Shown here piece by piece: positions 27,226 to 37,900 of a stretch of 64,000 nucleotides of DNA. This DNA comes from G965279355 sp965279355. GTDB lineage: Bacteria > Pseudomonadota > Alphaproteobacteria > CACIAM-22H2. How positions within the stretch are numbered: position 1 is the first letter of the stretch; each line of letters begins with the position of its first letter. Where the stretch lies: positions 1,054,001-1,118,000 of the forward strand of contig OZ257155.1 of assembly GCA_965279355.1 (NCBI GenBank), read 5' to 3'. The notes below the pieces were generated by a model. It was not told the origin of the DNA. It did not search any database and saw nothing but the letters and a program-made list of their open reading frames with translations. The translations under genes and the position numbers were made by a program.

Positions 27226-29402
27226 GACTCACCGTCGCGGCTCATTTTGAACAGGACCAGCGCGCGCGCCGGCAGGGCATAGGTATGGCCCATCTGCGAG
27301 AGGTCCGGGTCCTCGCTCAGATCCGGCTCGGTCGTATCGAGAATCCGGCGCCAGCCGGTGCCAGTCGTCAAACTCGGCAGCGTGAACTCGAGCGGCTCGG
27401 CATCCGAATTGATCAGCAACAAAAGCAGTTCATCGACCAGCGATCGCCCATCGTGATGCGCGGTGTCGGGACCGGCCCGGCCATTCAGCAGCAGACCCAC
27501 CGACCGTGCTTTCGGGTTGTGCCATTGCTCGGTCGTCATCGACTTGCCGGCGGGGCTGTACCAGATGATGTCGGGCACGCCGTCGGCCGACTTGTCACGC
27601 GCATGAAGAAAGCGCTGACGCCGCAGAACCGGATGCTTTTTCCGGAGCGCGATCAGCCGACGTATGAAATCCGTGAGTTCGCGGGTTTCCGTCGTGTCTT
27701 CCCAGTTGATCCAGCTCGTCTCATTGTCCTGGCAATACGCATTGTTGTTGCCCCTCTGCGTGCGGCAGCGTTCGTCGCCGGCCAACAGCATCACGAGACC
27801 CTGCGACAGGAACAGCGTGGCCAGCATATTGCGCTTCTGCAGCTCGCGGACGACGGCAATCCCCGCGTCATCGGTCGGCCCTTCGACGCCGTAGTTCTCG
27901 CTGAAGTTCTCGTGATGGCCGTCCCGGCCTTCTTCGAGATTTGCCTCGTTATGTTTCTCGTTGAAGGAGACGAGATCGTGGAGCGTGAACCCGTCATGCG
28001 ACGTGATGAAATTCACGCTTGCCCAAGGACGGCGGCCGACCCGATCGAACAGGTCGGCGGACCCAGCCAGCCGCGCCGCCAGTTCCGGGAGCATGCCGTC
28101 GTCGCCCCGCCAGTAGCGGCGCAGTCCATCGCGCGAGCGGTCGTTCCACTCCGACCAGCCGGGCGGAAAACCACCAAGCCTGTAGCCTTCGCTCCCCACA
28201 TCCCAGGGTTCGGCGATCAGCTTTACGTGCTGGAGCGCCGGGTCCTGCCGGATGGCCGCAAGGAATGCGCTCCCCGTATTGAAAACATCGGAATCATCGC
28301 GGGCCAGCGTGGTCGCCAGGTCGAAGCGGAAACCATCGACGTGCATGTGCTGAGCCCAATAGCGCAGGGAATCGAGAACCACCTGGAGAACGCGGGGATG
28401 ACTCAGATTGAGCGTGTTTCCCACCCCCGTGTTGTCAACGTAGAAACGTCGATCCGGTGCCAACCGGTAGTACGAAAGATTGTCGAGGCCCCTGAAGCTG
28501 AGCGTCGGACCAAGATGATTTCCTTCGGCCGTGTGGTTGTAGACCACGTCGAGAATCACCTCGATCCCGGCATCGTGCAGCCGGGCCACCATGGTCTTGA
28601 ATTCGGTAATGACGCCGGTCGACAGATAGCGCTGTTCCGGCGCAAAAAACCCGATCGTGTTGTAGCCCCAGAAATTGGTCAGGCCATTCATGGTCAGATG
28701 CCGGTCATTCACGAACGCCTGCACCGGCAGCAGTTCGATGGCGGTGATGCCAAGCGACTTGAGATAGTCGACGACCGGTTGAGCCGCGAGACCAGCGAAT
28801 GTCCCGCGGAGCGGCGCCGGCAGGGCTGGATGCAACATGGTGAAGCCGCGGACATGGGTTTCATAGACGATTGCATTACCGCGTCCGTTGAGACGCGGAC
28901 GTTCTGTCCAGGCATACGATGTGTCGACCACCTGGCATTTCGGCATGACCCGCGCGCTATCACGGCGGTCAAAAGTAAGATCCTCCCGCGTGGATCCCAC
29001 GCGGTAGCCGAAGATCGCATCGGAGTTCATCGATCCGCCGTAAAGCGCCTTCGCATACGGATCGAGAAGCAGCTTGTGCTGGTTGAAACGATGGCCGTGG
29101 CGCGGCTCATAAGGACCGTAGGCACGGAAACCATATAATGTCCCCGGCGTCGCATCGGGCAGATAGCCGTGCCAGACCTCATCGGTGTATTCGGGAAGAG
29201 CGATGCGTTCGAGTTCGCGATGACCGCTTGAATCGAACATGCACAACTCGATGCGTTCGGCATGTGCCGAGAACACGGCAAAGTTCACGCCCTTGCCGTC
29301 CCAGGTCGCACCCAGCGGATAGGGCCGGCCCGGCCAGATACGCGAGCGCGACGCCTTGGTCATCAAGGTCGCAAGGCTCGCCATTGAACGCAAACGTGCC
29401 AT
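27222..29402 (-). CDS. glgX: glycogen debranching enzyme (isoamylase type)
   Basis: A 726-residue GH13 debranching enzyme that hydrolyses alpha-1,6 branches. N-terminal CBM48-like domain: GRPYPLGATWDGKGVNFAVF. Barrel: IVYETHVRGFT, VILDVVYNHTAEGN, nucleophile in HVDGFRFDLATTL (about 357), acid/base in LIAEPWDVG (about 397), NFITSHDGFTLHDLV (about 466), then the isoamylase-type NEKHNEANLEEGRDG. The start at 29402 has GAGGGAGA before it. It lies 25 bp downstream of glgB. It probably supplies linear maltodextrin to TreY and MalQ. Confidence 0.95.
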   Translation of the reverse strand: MARLRSMASLATLMTKASRSRIWPGRPYPLGATWDGKGVNFAVFSAHAERIELCMFDSSGHRELERIALPEYTDEVWHGYLPDATPGTLYGFRAYGPYEPRHGHRFNQHKLLLDPYAKALYGGSMNSDAIFGYRVGSTREDLTFDRRDSARVMPKCQVVDTSYAWTERPRLNGRGNAIVYETHVRGFTMLHPALPAPLRGTFAGLAAQPVVDYLKSLGITAIELLPVQAFVNDRHLTMNGLTNFWGYNTIGFFAPEQRYLSTGVITEFKTMVARLHDAGIEVILDVVYNHTAEGNHLGPTLSFRGLDNLSYYRLAPDRRFYVDNTGVGNTLNLSHPRVLQVVLDSLRYWAQHMHVDGFRFDLATTLARDDSDVFNTGSAFLAAIRQDPALQHVKLIAEPWDVGSEGYRLGGFPPGWSEWNDRSRDGLRRYWRGDDGMLPELAARLAGSADLFDRVGRRPWASVNFITSHDGFTLHDLVSFNEKHNEANLEEGRDGHHENFSENYGVEGPTDDAGIAVVRELQKRNMLATLFLSQGLVMLLAGDERCRTQRGNNNAYCQDNETSWINWEDTTETRELTDFIRRLIALRKKHPVLRRQRFLHARDKSADGVPDIIWYSPAGKSMTTEQWHNPKARSVGLLLNGRAGPDTAHHDGRSLVDELLLLLINSDAEPLEFTLPSLTTGTGWRRILDTTEPDLSEDPDLSQMGHTYALPARALVLFKMSRDGES

Positions 29403-29427
29403 GGTCTCCCTCGAAGGGGTCAGACGC

Positions 29428-31620
29428 TCAGGCGAGTTCGAGTATCACGCTACCAAGCGGAGGAAGTGTGACATCGATGGAATGCGGCCGACCGTGCCAC
29501 GAAATCTCCTGGCTTTGTACGCCGCCGAAATTGCCAACATTGCTGCCCCCATAGGTCTCTGAGTCCGAATTGAGCCGTTCGACATAGCGGCCGGGCTGCG
29601 TCACGCCGACGCGATAGCCTTGCCTCACCACCGGTGTGAAGTTGCAGACGATGACCATGCATCGGCCGTCGCCCTGCCCGCGACGCAGGAAGGCCAGCAC
29701 GCTATTGTCGCTGTCATTGGCCTCAATCCACTCGAACCCCTGCGGCTCGCAGTCGAGTTCATGAAGGACCGGCGAATGCCGATAGAGGTGATTCAGATCG
29801 CGCACGAGGCTCTGCACGCCGCGATGTTCGGGTTGGTTCAGCAGGTGCCAGTCGAGACTGGAATCGTAATTCCATTCACGCTCCTGCCCGAACTCGCACC
29901 CCATGAAGAGCAGCTTCTTGCCGGGATGCGTCCACATGAAGGTCAAATAGGCGCGAAGATTGGCGAATTTCTGCCAGCGATCCCCGGGCATCCTGCCGAG
30001 CAGCGACCCCTTGCCATGCACCACCTCGTCATGGCTGATCGGCAACACGAAGTTTTCGCTGAACGCGTAGAGCAGCCCAAAGCTCAGATTATGATGATGG
30101 TAGCGCCGATGAATGGGATCCCGTGACGCGTAATGCAGGGTGTCATGCATCCAGCCCATGTTCCATTTGTAACCGAACCCCAGACCGCCCAGGTAAGTCG
30201 GACGTGAGACACCGGGCCACGCCGTGGATTCCTCGGCGATCGTCGTCGCGCCGGGAAACTCGGCATACACCATTTCATTGAGCCGCCGCAGGAACGCGGT
30301 CGCCTCGAGGTTCTCCCGACCGCCGTAGCGGTTGGGGACCCATTCGCCGGGCTCGCGGCTGTAATCGAGATAGAGCATCGAAGCGACGGCATCGACACGC
30401 AGACCGTCGATATGGAACTTGTCGAACCAGAACAGAGCGCTGCCGATCAGGAAGTTGGCCACCTCATGTCGGCCATAGTTGTAGATAAGGGTGTGCCAGT
30501 CCTTGTGATAGCCCTGCCTGGGATCGGCATGCTCGAAAAGCTGCGTGCCGTCGAATTGCGCCAGGCCATGCGGATCGTTGGGGAAATGGCCGGGGACCCA
30601 GTCGACGATCACACCGATACCGGCTTCATGGAAGCGATCGATCAGCGCCCGCAGATCGTCCGGCGATCCATACCGGCTGGTCGCGGCATAGAGTCCGACC
30701 GGCTGATAGCCCCACGACCCGTCGAATGGGAATTCGGAGATCGGCAACAGTTCGACATGGGTGAAGCCCTGTTCCTTCACATAGGGTACCAGCCGGTCCG
30801 CCATTTCGGCGTAACTCAGCGGCCGGTTGTCCTGTTCCGGTACACGTGCCCACGAGCCGAGATGGACCTCGTAAACCGACATTGGTGCGTTGCGGGCATT
30901 CGCCTGCGCGCGATGGGCCATCCATGCCTGATCGCGCCATTCGTATTTCTGGCCCATATCCGAAACGACCGAGGCGGTGCGAGGACGATGCTCGCTTCGA
31001 AATCCGAACGGATCGGCCTTCAGCGGGAGCATCCGTCCGTCCCAGGCCTTGATCTCGAATTTGTAAAGATCGCCTTGCCCCAATCCCGGGACAAAGATTT
31101 CCCAGATACCGCCTTCGATCCGACGGCGCATCGGATGCCGGCGGCCGTCCCAGTTGTTGAAACTGCCGACCACGCTGACGCGGCGGGCATTCGGTGCCCA
31201 GACGGCGAAGGCCACGCCGCTGATGCCTTCCACCTCGCGGCAATGCGCACCGAGCTTTTCGTAGATGCGCAGATGGCGGCCCTCGCGCCAGAGATGCATG
31301 TCGATCTCGCCGAGGATCGGCGGGAAGCGATAGGGATCCTCAAAATCGATCTGCGTGCCTGCCCACTCGGCGCGCAGCTTGTAGCGGAACCGCTCGCGCC
31401 CGACCGTACCGCAGAAAAAGCCGTCGGCATGAATGCGCGGCAGTTCCTGGACAACATTGCCTGTTGCGTCGAGAACCCAGACCCGGCTCGCTGTCGGCTG
31501 AAAGGTACGGACCACGACATCTTTCGTCGCCAGGTCCATATGCATGCCGATGAAGGCGAACGGATTGTCATGGTCTCCACGCACGAAGGCATCGAGCTGC
31601 CGGCGCGTGTCCTCGGACAT
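29428..31620 (-). CDS. glgB: 1,4-alpha-glucan branching enzyme
   Basis: A 730-residue GlgB that introduces alpha-1,6 branches. Domain order: N-terminal GlgB-specific segment (about 1-105), CBM48 (ISGVAFAVWAPNARRVSVVG, about 120-205), GH13 barrel with HIDGLRVDAVASMLYLDYSR (about 410), TTIAEESTAWPGVS (about 462), VLPISHDEVVHGKGS (about 528), then a C-terminal beta domain ending PPLGSVILELA. ATG 31620 (MSEDTRRQLDAFV) fits family length; the frame is open much further upstream but that part overlaps treS. It lies 49 bp downstream of treS. Confidence 0.96.
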   Translation of the reverse strand: MSEDTRRQLDAFVRGDHDNPFAFIGMHMDLATKDVVVRTFQPTASRVWVLDATGNVVQELPRIHADGFFCGTVGRERFRYKLRAEWAGTQIDFEDPYRFPPILGEIDMHLWREGRHLRIYEKLGAHCREVEGISGVAFAVWAPNARRVSVVGSFNNWDGRRHPMRRRIEGGIWEIFVPGLGQGDLYKFEIKAWDGRMLPLKADPFGFRSEHRPRTASVVSDMGQKYEWRDQAWMAHRAQANARNAPMSVYEVHLGSWARVPEQDNRPLSYAEMADRLVPYVKEQGFTHVELLPISEFPFDGSWGYQPVGLYAATSRYGSPDDLRALIDRFHEAGIGVIVDWVPGHFPNDPHGLAQFDGTQLFEHADPRQGYHKDWHTLIYNYGRHEVANFLIGSALFWFDKFHIDGLRVDAVASMLYLDYSREPGEWVPNRYGGRENLEATAFLRRLNEMVYAEFPGATTIAEESTAWPGVSRPTYLGGLGFGYKWNMGWMHDTLHYASRDPIHRRYHHHNLSFGLLYAFSENFVLPISHDEVVHGKGSLLGRMPGDRWQKFANLRAYLTFMWTHPGKKLLFMGCEFGQEREWNYDSSLDWHLLNQPEHRGVQSLVRDLNHLYRHSPVLHELDCEPQGFEWIEANDSDNSVLAFLRRGQGDGRCMVIVCNFTPVVRQGYRVGVTQPGRYVERLNSDSETYGGSNVGNFGGVQSQEISWHGRPHSIDVTLPPLGSVILELA

Positions 31621-31669
31621 CGCCGTTTTCTTATCGGCCGTACCGGTGGCTCCGGTCGGCGTCGGGGGA

Positions 31670-34600
31670 TCACGCCGCGGCAAGGTTTTTCTCCTTCGGT
31701 GTCTGGAGCGCGTCGAGCATGTCGCGAAGGCCGGCAATCGGGATGCGCAGCCATCCCGGCCGGTTCGCCGCCTCGTAGCGCAATTCGTAGAGAACTTTCT
31801 CGAGCAGGAAGAGATTGAGCAGCCGGCTTGCTTCGTCCGCATCGGCCGGCCAGCTGACGCAGCCCTGAATCGCCTCGATGTAGCAATGCATGAAGGCCTG
31901 CTGCACCTCCCGCCGCCACTCCATTGCATACGGAAGCAGCTTCTCGTAGCCGTCCGGATCGCGATCGGCCAGGGTGAACAGCGCAGACCAGGCGACGTAA
32001 TGGAAAGATCGCAGAATGCCGGCGACGTCGCGCAGCGGCGAGGCCTTGGCCCGGCGCTCTGCGAGCGGGCGCGCCGGCTCGCCTTCGAAGTCGATGATGT
32101 AGAAATCATCCTTCACGACCAGCACCTGCCCCAGATGCAAGTCGCCATGGATGCGGGTCTTCATCGCATGGATCGGCTCCGGGGCCAATTTGCGAATGTG
32201 ATCCAGGCATTCTTTGCGGCGCGCCAAAAGCGCATCAGCTAAAGCCTTGACGGGCTCGGCCAGGCCTTTCGCTCCGCGTAAGGCCTCGAACGCGTCCTCA
32301 GCCTGTTTCGTCGCGGCCTTTGTCCATTCCTTCGTATCGGCGGCAACGATGGGCTCCGGTGTGAACGCAGGATTGTCGGTCTCGATGGCCAACGCCCGGT
32401 GCAATTCGGCAATCCGTCGCGCCAGTGTCCGCACCTGCTCCAGATAGGCGGCATGACGCTCGGCCGGCGGCTCCGCCTCCTCCTTCTTCGGCGCAAACTC
32501 GCGCAGGCCGTCGAATACGCGGTCGAGGTAGTTCAGGCCGTGCGCCCAGCCGTCGCCCTGACTGCGCACGAATTCCTGCATGATGGTCAGCGCGCGTCGC
32601 GTGCCGTTCCTCTGGACATACTCCATCGCCCCCAGAAGCTTCGGCGTGTTGGGATATTTCGCGACTTCGGTCAGGAAGCGCACCATCTCCAACTCGGGAT
32701 GCTCGCCTTCGACCAGCCGGCGATAGACCTTAATGATGGCCCTGTCGCCCAGGATGACCGAGCTGTTGCTTTGCTCGCCGCCGATCCGGCGGCAGGTCAG
32801 GTCGGCCAGCAGATCAATCTCGCCGACGCTGTGCACATCGATCCGACCGTTGCCGTCTTCGATGGAGCGATTGGCGCGAATGGCATTGGCCGCCGCCAGC
32901 GCGAAGGCTTCGGTTCCCGTTGCCTCGTACACAGCACCAAGCCGGTCGTGCCGGCGGATCTTGGCGATCGTATAGGGCAGCAGCGGCCAGCTCGTGTTTC
33001 CGGCGTCTTCGTCCCAGGAAACCGCCAGCGGCAGAAGATACGTCTGCGACGGCCTGCCGGACTCAAATTCAAGTGCGGTCTGCAGCAGGACGAAGTTATC
33101 CTTTGACCCCCGCAGCTCAGGGGTCGCCAGGATCTCCGCCTTGATGACTTTGTCGTCCTTCGCGGCAAACCAGCGTTGCTGCGCAAGATACGCCGGCAAC
33201 GCGTAGGCCTGAAGATCCTTGACATGGCGGCCGGACCACACACTCGACCAGCCGTCCCGAGCCACAATGGTCATGAACTCCGGCAACGGTGCCGGCGGCT
33301 CGTCATGCCACGCAGGAATCTGCGCCGCATGCGGCAGCACGAACCAGTGAAACCCGTAAGCCGACAGCGTCACGAGATACTGAAGATCGCCGATTGGCGG
33401 AAACGCACTGCGACCCAGCATCTCCACCGGCACGCGGCCCTTGAAGCTCGACAGGTCGAGCTCGACCGCCTGCGCGGAATGCGACAGGTTTGCGACGCAC
33501 AGGATCACCTCGTCATCGGTCTCCCGGACATAGGCGAGTATCTTGCGGTTGCCCGGATAGAGGAACCGCAAGGTGCCGCAGCGCAGCGCCTTGTTCTGCT
33601 GCCGCATGGAGATCAGCCGCTTCATCCAGTTCAGAAGACTGGACGAACTGCGCGTCTGCGCTTCGACGTTGACCGCTTCGTAGCCGTAAATAGCGTCCAT
33701 GATCGGCGGCAGATACAGTCGCGCCGGGTCGACTTTCGAGAATCCGCCATTGCGGTCCGGAGACCACTGCATCGGCGTACGTACTCCGTCGCGGTCGCCG
33801 AGATAGACATTGTCGCCCATGCCGATCTCATCGCCGTAATAGAGAATCGGTGTTCCTGGCATCGAGAACAACAGACTGTTCATCAGCTCGATCTTGCGGC
33901 GGTCGTTGTCGAGCAACGGTGCCAGACGGCGGCGGATACCGAGATTGATCCGCATTTTCTTGTCGACGGCAAAGAAGCTCCACAGATAGTCACGCTCCTT
34001 GTTGGTGACCATCTCGAGCGTCAGCTCGTCGTGATTGCGCAGGAAGACACCCCACTGCGCGTTGTCCGGGATTTCCGGCGTCTGGCGCATGATGTCGGTG
34101 ATGGGATGGCGGTCTTCCTGCGCGATCGCCATGTACATCCGCGGCATCAGCGGGAAGTGGAAGCACATATGGCATTCGTCGCCGCTGCCGAAATAGACGG
34201 CCGTGTCCTCCGGCCACTGGTTTGCTTCGGCGAGCAGGATACGGTCGGGATAGTGCGCGTCGATCTCGGCGCGGATCGCCTTGATGACGGCGTGTGTCTC
34301 GGGCAGGTTCTCGCAGTTCGTCCCTTCCCGCTCGATCAGATAGGGTACGGCGTCGAGACGCAGACCGTCGACACCAAGATCCAGCCAGTAGTGCATGACC
34401 GCCAGGACTTCTTCCAGGACGCGTGGATTGTCGAAGTTCAAGTCGGGCTGATGCGAATAGAAACGGTGCCAGTAATAGGCGTTGGCGACGGGATCCCAGG
34501 TCCAGTTGGATTTCTCGGTGTCGATGAAAATGATCCGCGCATCGCCGTACTTCTTGTCGCTGTCGCTCCACACATAGAAGTCCCGATAGGCGGACCCGGG

Positions 34601-34966
34601 CTTCGCCTTGCGGGCCCGCTGGAACCACTTGTGCTGATCGGATGTATGATTGATCACGAGCTCGGTGATGATGCGCATGCCGCGCTCATGGCACTCGCGC
34701 ACCAGTTTCTTGAAATCGCGCATTGTGCCGTAGCTTTCATGCACGCCGCGATACTCGGAAATGTCGTAGCCGTCGTCGCGCAGCGGCGACGGATAGAACG
34801 GCAGCAGCCATAAGGCCGTGACGCCCAGATCCTGCAGATAGTCCAGCCGGCTGGTCAGGCCGGCGAAATCGCCCATGCCGTCGCCATTGGCGTCAGCAAA
34901 CGCCTTCACATGCGCCTCGTAAAAGACGGCGTTCTTGAACCAGAGCCGGTCGCTGCGGTCGATCAT
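31670..34966 (-). CDS. treS: trehalose synthase fused to maltokinase
   Basis: A 1098-residue fusion. Residues about 1-545 are TreS (GH13), interconverting trehalose and maltose: WFKNAVFYEAHVKAFADANG, LGVDGLRLDAVPYLIEREGT (about 202), ILLAEANQWPED (about 245), FLRNHDELTLEMVTNKERD (about 310). Residues about 570-1098 are a Pep2-like maltokinase, phosphorylating maltose to maltose-1-phosphate: AYLAQQRWFAAKDDK at its N-terminus, and kinase motifs RIHGDLHLGQVLVV (about 939) and FYIIDFEGEPARPL. The product feeds GlgE, encoded just upstream (stop at 34979). ATG 34966 is preferred to the TTG just before it. Confidence 0.95.
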   Translation of the reverse strand: MIDRSDRLWFKNAVFYEAHVKAFADANGDGMGDFAGLTSRLDYLQDLGVTALWLLPFYPSPLRDDGYDISEYRGVHESYGTMRDFKKLVRECHERGMRIITELVINHTSDQHKWFQRARKAKPGSAYRDFYVWSDSDKKYGDARIIFIDTEKSNWTWDPVANAYYWHRFYSHQPDLNFDNPRVLEEVLAVMHYWLDLGVDGLRLDAVPYLIEREGTNCENLPETHAVIKAIRAEIDAHYPDRILLAEANQWPEDTAVYFGSGDECHMCFHFPLMPRMYMAIAQEDRHPITDIMRQTPEIPDNAQWGVFLRNHDELTLEMVTNKERDYLWSFFAVDKKMRINLGIRRRLAPLLDNDRRKIELMNSLLFSMPGTPILYYGDEIGMGDNVYLGDRDGVRTPMQWSPDRNGGFSKVDPARLYLPPIMDAIYGYEAVNVEAQTRSSSSLLNWMKRLISMRQQNKALRCGTLRFLYPGNRKILAYVRETDDEVILCVANLSHSAQAVELDLSSFKGRVPVEMLGRSAFPPIGDLQYLVTLSAYGFHWFVLPHAAQIPAWHDEPPAPLPEFMTIVARDGWSSVWSGRHVKDLQAYALPAYLAQQRWFAAKDDKVIKAEILATPELRGSKDNFVLLQTALEFESGRPSQTYLLPLAVSWDEDAGNTSWPLLPYTIAKIRRHDRLGAVYEATGTEAFALAAANAIRANRSIEDGNGRIDVHSVGEIDLLADLTCRRIGGEQSNSSVILGDRAIIKVYRRLVEGEHPELEMVRFLTEVAKYPNTPKLLGAMEYVQRNGTRRALTIMQEFVRSQGDGWAHGLNYLDRVFDGLREFAPKKEEAEPPAERHAAYLEQVRTLARRIAELHRALAIETDNPAFTPEPIVAADTKEWTKAATKQAEDAFEALRGAKGLAEPVKALADALLARRKECLDHIRKLAPEPIHAMKTRIHGDLHLGQVLVVKDDFYIIDFEGEPARPLAERRAKASPLRDVAGILRSFHYVAWSALFTLADRDPDGYEKLLPYAMEWRREVQQAFMHCYIEAIQGCVSWPADADEASRLLNLFLLEKVLYELRYEAANRPGWLRIPIAGLRDMLDALQTPKEKNLAAA

Positions 34967-34978
34967 CAACGCCTTCCC

Positions 34979-37900
34979 TTACACCCTGGCATCGAGACGC
35001 CAGATCGCCGCCGGATTGGCGTGCGGATCGAGCGTCACCTGCTGATACTTTCCCTGCCACGACCAGCTTTCGCCGGAGAACTCGTCGTTCACCCGCAGCG
35101 ACGTATGATCTGGCAGGTTGAATTCCCAGAGCGGGATCTCAAATGTTGTCGATTGCGTCGCATGAGGATCGAGGTTCACCGCGGCCAGGATCACATTGTC
35201 CCGATCTGGCGTGGCCTTGCCGAACACCAGAACCTGATCGCTGCTGCTGCCGTAGAACTTCAGATTGCGGAAGTCGTGCAGCGCCGGATTGCGGCGGCGG
35301 ATACGGTTGAGTTGCGTGATGTATGCGCGGATATTGCCGGAACGATCCCAGTCCCACGCCTTGATCTCGTATTTCTCGGAATCCAGATATTCTTCCTTAC
35401 CCGGCAGCGGACGCCCCTCGCAGAGCTCGAAGCCGCTGTAGATGCCGTAGGCGCTCGCCAGCGTCGCGGCGAGCGCCGCGCGGATCATGAAGGCAGATCG
35501 CGCGCCACTCTGCAGGAAGAACGGATTGATATCGGGCGTGTTTGTAAAGAAGTTGGGTCGCAGATAATGCCGTGACTCACCTTGCGCCAGCTCGATCAGA
35601 TACGCCGTCAGTTCCGCCTTGGTGTTGCGCCACGTAAAATAGGAATAGGACTGGCTGAAGCCCGCCTTCGCCAGCTTCCGCATCATCTTCGGTCGCGTGA
35701 AGGCCTCGGACAGGAAAATCACGTCGGGATGGCGCTCCTGGATATCGGAAATCATCCACGACCAGAACGGCACCGGTTTGGTGTGCGGATTATCGACACG
35801 GAAGATTCTCACCCCCTGCTCGATCCAGAAGCTGATGACATCGCGCAGCGCCAGCCACAGATCCGGAACGCCGCGATAGAAGTTCGGGTTGACGATGTCT
35901 TCGTATTTCTTGGGCGGGTTCTCCGCGAACTTGATCGTGCCGTCGGCGCGGCGGTCGAACCACTGCGGATGCTCCTTGATCCAGGGATGATCCGGCGAGC
36001 ACTGCACCGCAAAATCCAGCGCCAGTTCCAGGCCGTGCTCATGCGCCGCCAGCACCAGCCGCCGGAAATCCGCAATCGTGCCCAGAGCCGGATGAAGCGC
36101 GGTGTGCCCACCCTCTTTCGCGCCGATGGCATAGGGACTGCCGGGATCGTCCGGGGTCGCCTTCAGGCTGTTGTTGCGGCCTTTGCGATTGGTCAGGCCG
36201 ATGGGGTGGATTGGCGGGAAATAGAGAACGTCAAAACCCATGTCGCGGACATAGGGAAGCCGGGCGATGACGTCGTCGAGCGTGCCGTGGCGGGCCGGGT
36301 CGCCGCTTTGCGAACGCGGAAACAGCTCGTACCAGGCGGAAAATTGCGCCGCCAGGCGGTCGGCAATGATCGGCAGCTCGCGCCCATAGCGGGTGCGGAA
36401 ATCGCGCGGGCCGATTCTCCTTAGCAGCGCCTCAAGCTCATCCGAGAGCAGTGCAATATCGCCGTCAGTCCCCAGAATTTCCTTCAGGCGCTCACGCTCG
36501 GCGACAGGTGCCTTCCTGGCGGCCTCCTGCAGAAGATCGCGCCCTTCCTTGATCTCCACCTGCACATCCTGGCCGGCGTCGCGTTTCTTCACGAAGTCGC
36601 GCTTCCAGGAAGCGAACGGATCGCGCCAGGCCTCAATCGTGTAGAGGTAGGTCGTGTTGCGTGCTGTCGGGAAACGCCCGCCCCAGCGGTCATTGTCGAC
36701 AAAGGCCATCGGCGCCTCGCGCCACTCGGTCTCGTCCTGCGCCCTGTAGAGAATCGCGGCGCCGATCTGGTCGTGGCCGTCCATGAAGATGTCGGCCGTG
36801 ACGGTGACGAGATCGCCGGCCACACATTTCGCCGGGCTGTCGCCTCTGTCGATCTCGGGCGAGACCGCCTCGATAACGACGCGGCGCTGTGCCGCCTTGC
36901 GGATGGCACTGTCGCTTTCGCGATCCGTCTGCTTCAGCCGGTCGAACAGATCGCCCCGCACCAGACGCACATCGCCCGGCTCAAGCGTCAGTATCGTTTC
37001 CGGCGTAATCGGCAGGGGTGTCCGCCCAGGGGTCACATCGGTGAAGCGATCGAATCGTCCGCCCAGTTCGGGATAGATCGATGACAGCGCCACGGTCTGC
37101 GCCCGACCGCCGGGATTGAGCAGAACCAGCGCGCCTTCCCGGGAATTCATGAGATGCCCGGAAGAGAGCCGCAGCAACCCGACCACGTCCTGCCCCGGCG
37201 ACGTCACGCGCTGCACGCCGCCTTCGGTGTTGAAGACAGGATCGCGGTCCTTGAGCGCATTCAGCTCCGCGATATAGGCGCTGAGATCGACACGCTGTTC
37301 TTCCCAGTCCTCTTTCCGGGTGCGAATGACATCCAGCTTGTTGCGGAACCCGTATTCGCAGCCGATCGGCATCATCCAGCCCGCCGACAGGCTGGCCGCA
37401 AACGCCAGGCGCAGCTTCATCTGCGCTTCCAGATGTCCTGCGTCGTGCGCATGTGCGCTCGCCCGTTCGGTGTCATGGCTTTCCGGAAAGGAGATCGACG
37501 GCGCCACGCGGCGTAACCGCGCCTGCTGTTCGAACAGCCAGTCGGACCGGAAGTCCCACCAGGCCGCGCTATTGAGGATGAAATCGAAACGCGCGCCCGC
37601 GAGCGCCTCGATCTCCCCGATTTTAGCGCCGACCGTATCGCCGATGAAGCGCGCGCCACGGTGGTCGCCACGGATATCCTCAATCAGGACCCGCCACAGG
37701 GCCGCGGGCACGGCATGCGCCGACTTGCAGACAAAGCCTTCGAACCCAAGCGAGAGATAATGGCGAAGATAGCGCGCCCAGTATTCCGTTTTTTCGGTTT
37801 CTTCGGCGACGCGCGCGTAGTCGAGCGCGGCAATATCGTGCCACGCCGTCTCCCGGCCATGATCGTCGGTCGTGCTCGGAAAGACAAAACTCCCGTCGTC

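Noticed and set aside
27285..29138. 617-codon open frame opposite glgX
   Set aside because: It is antisense to intact GlgX catalytic motifs, and no family is recognisable in its translation.
33176..34813. 545-codon open frame opposite treS
   Set aside because: It is a shadow of the TreS coding strand; its composition is unlike a real protein.
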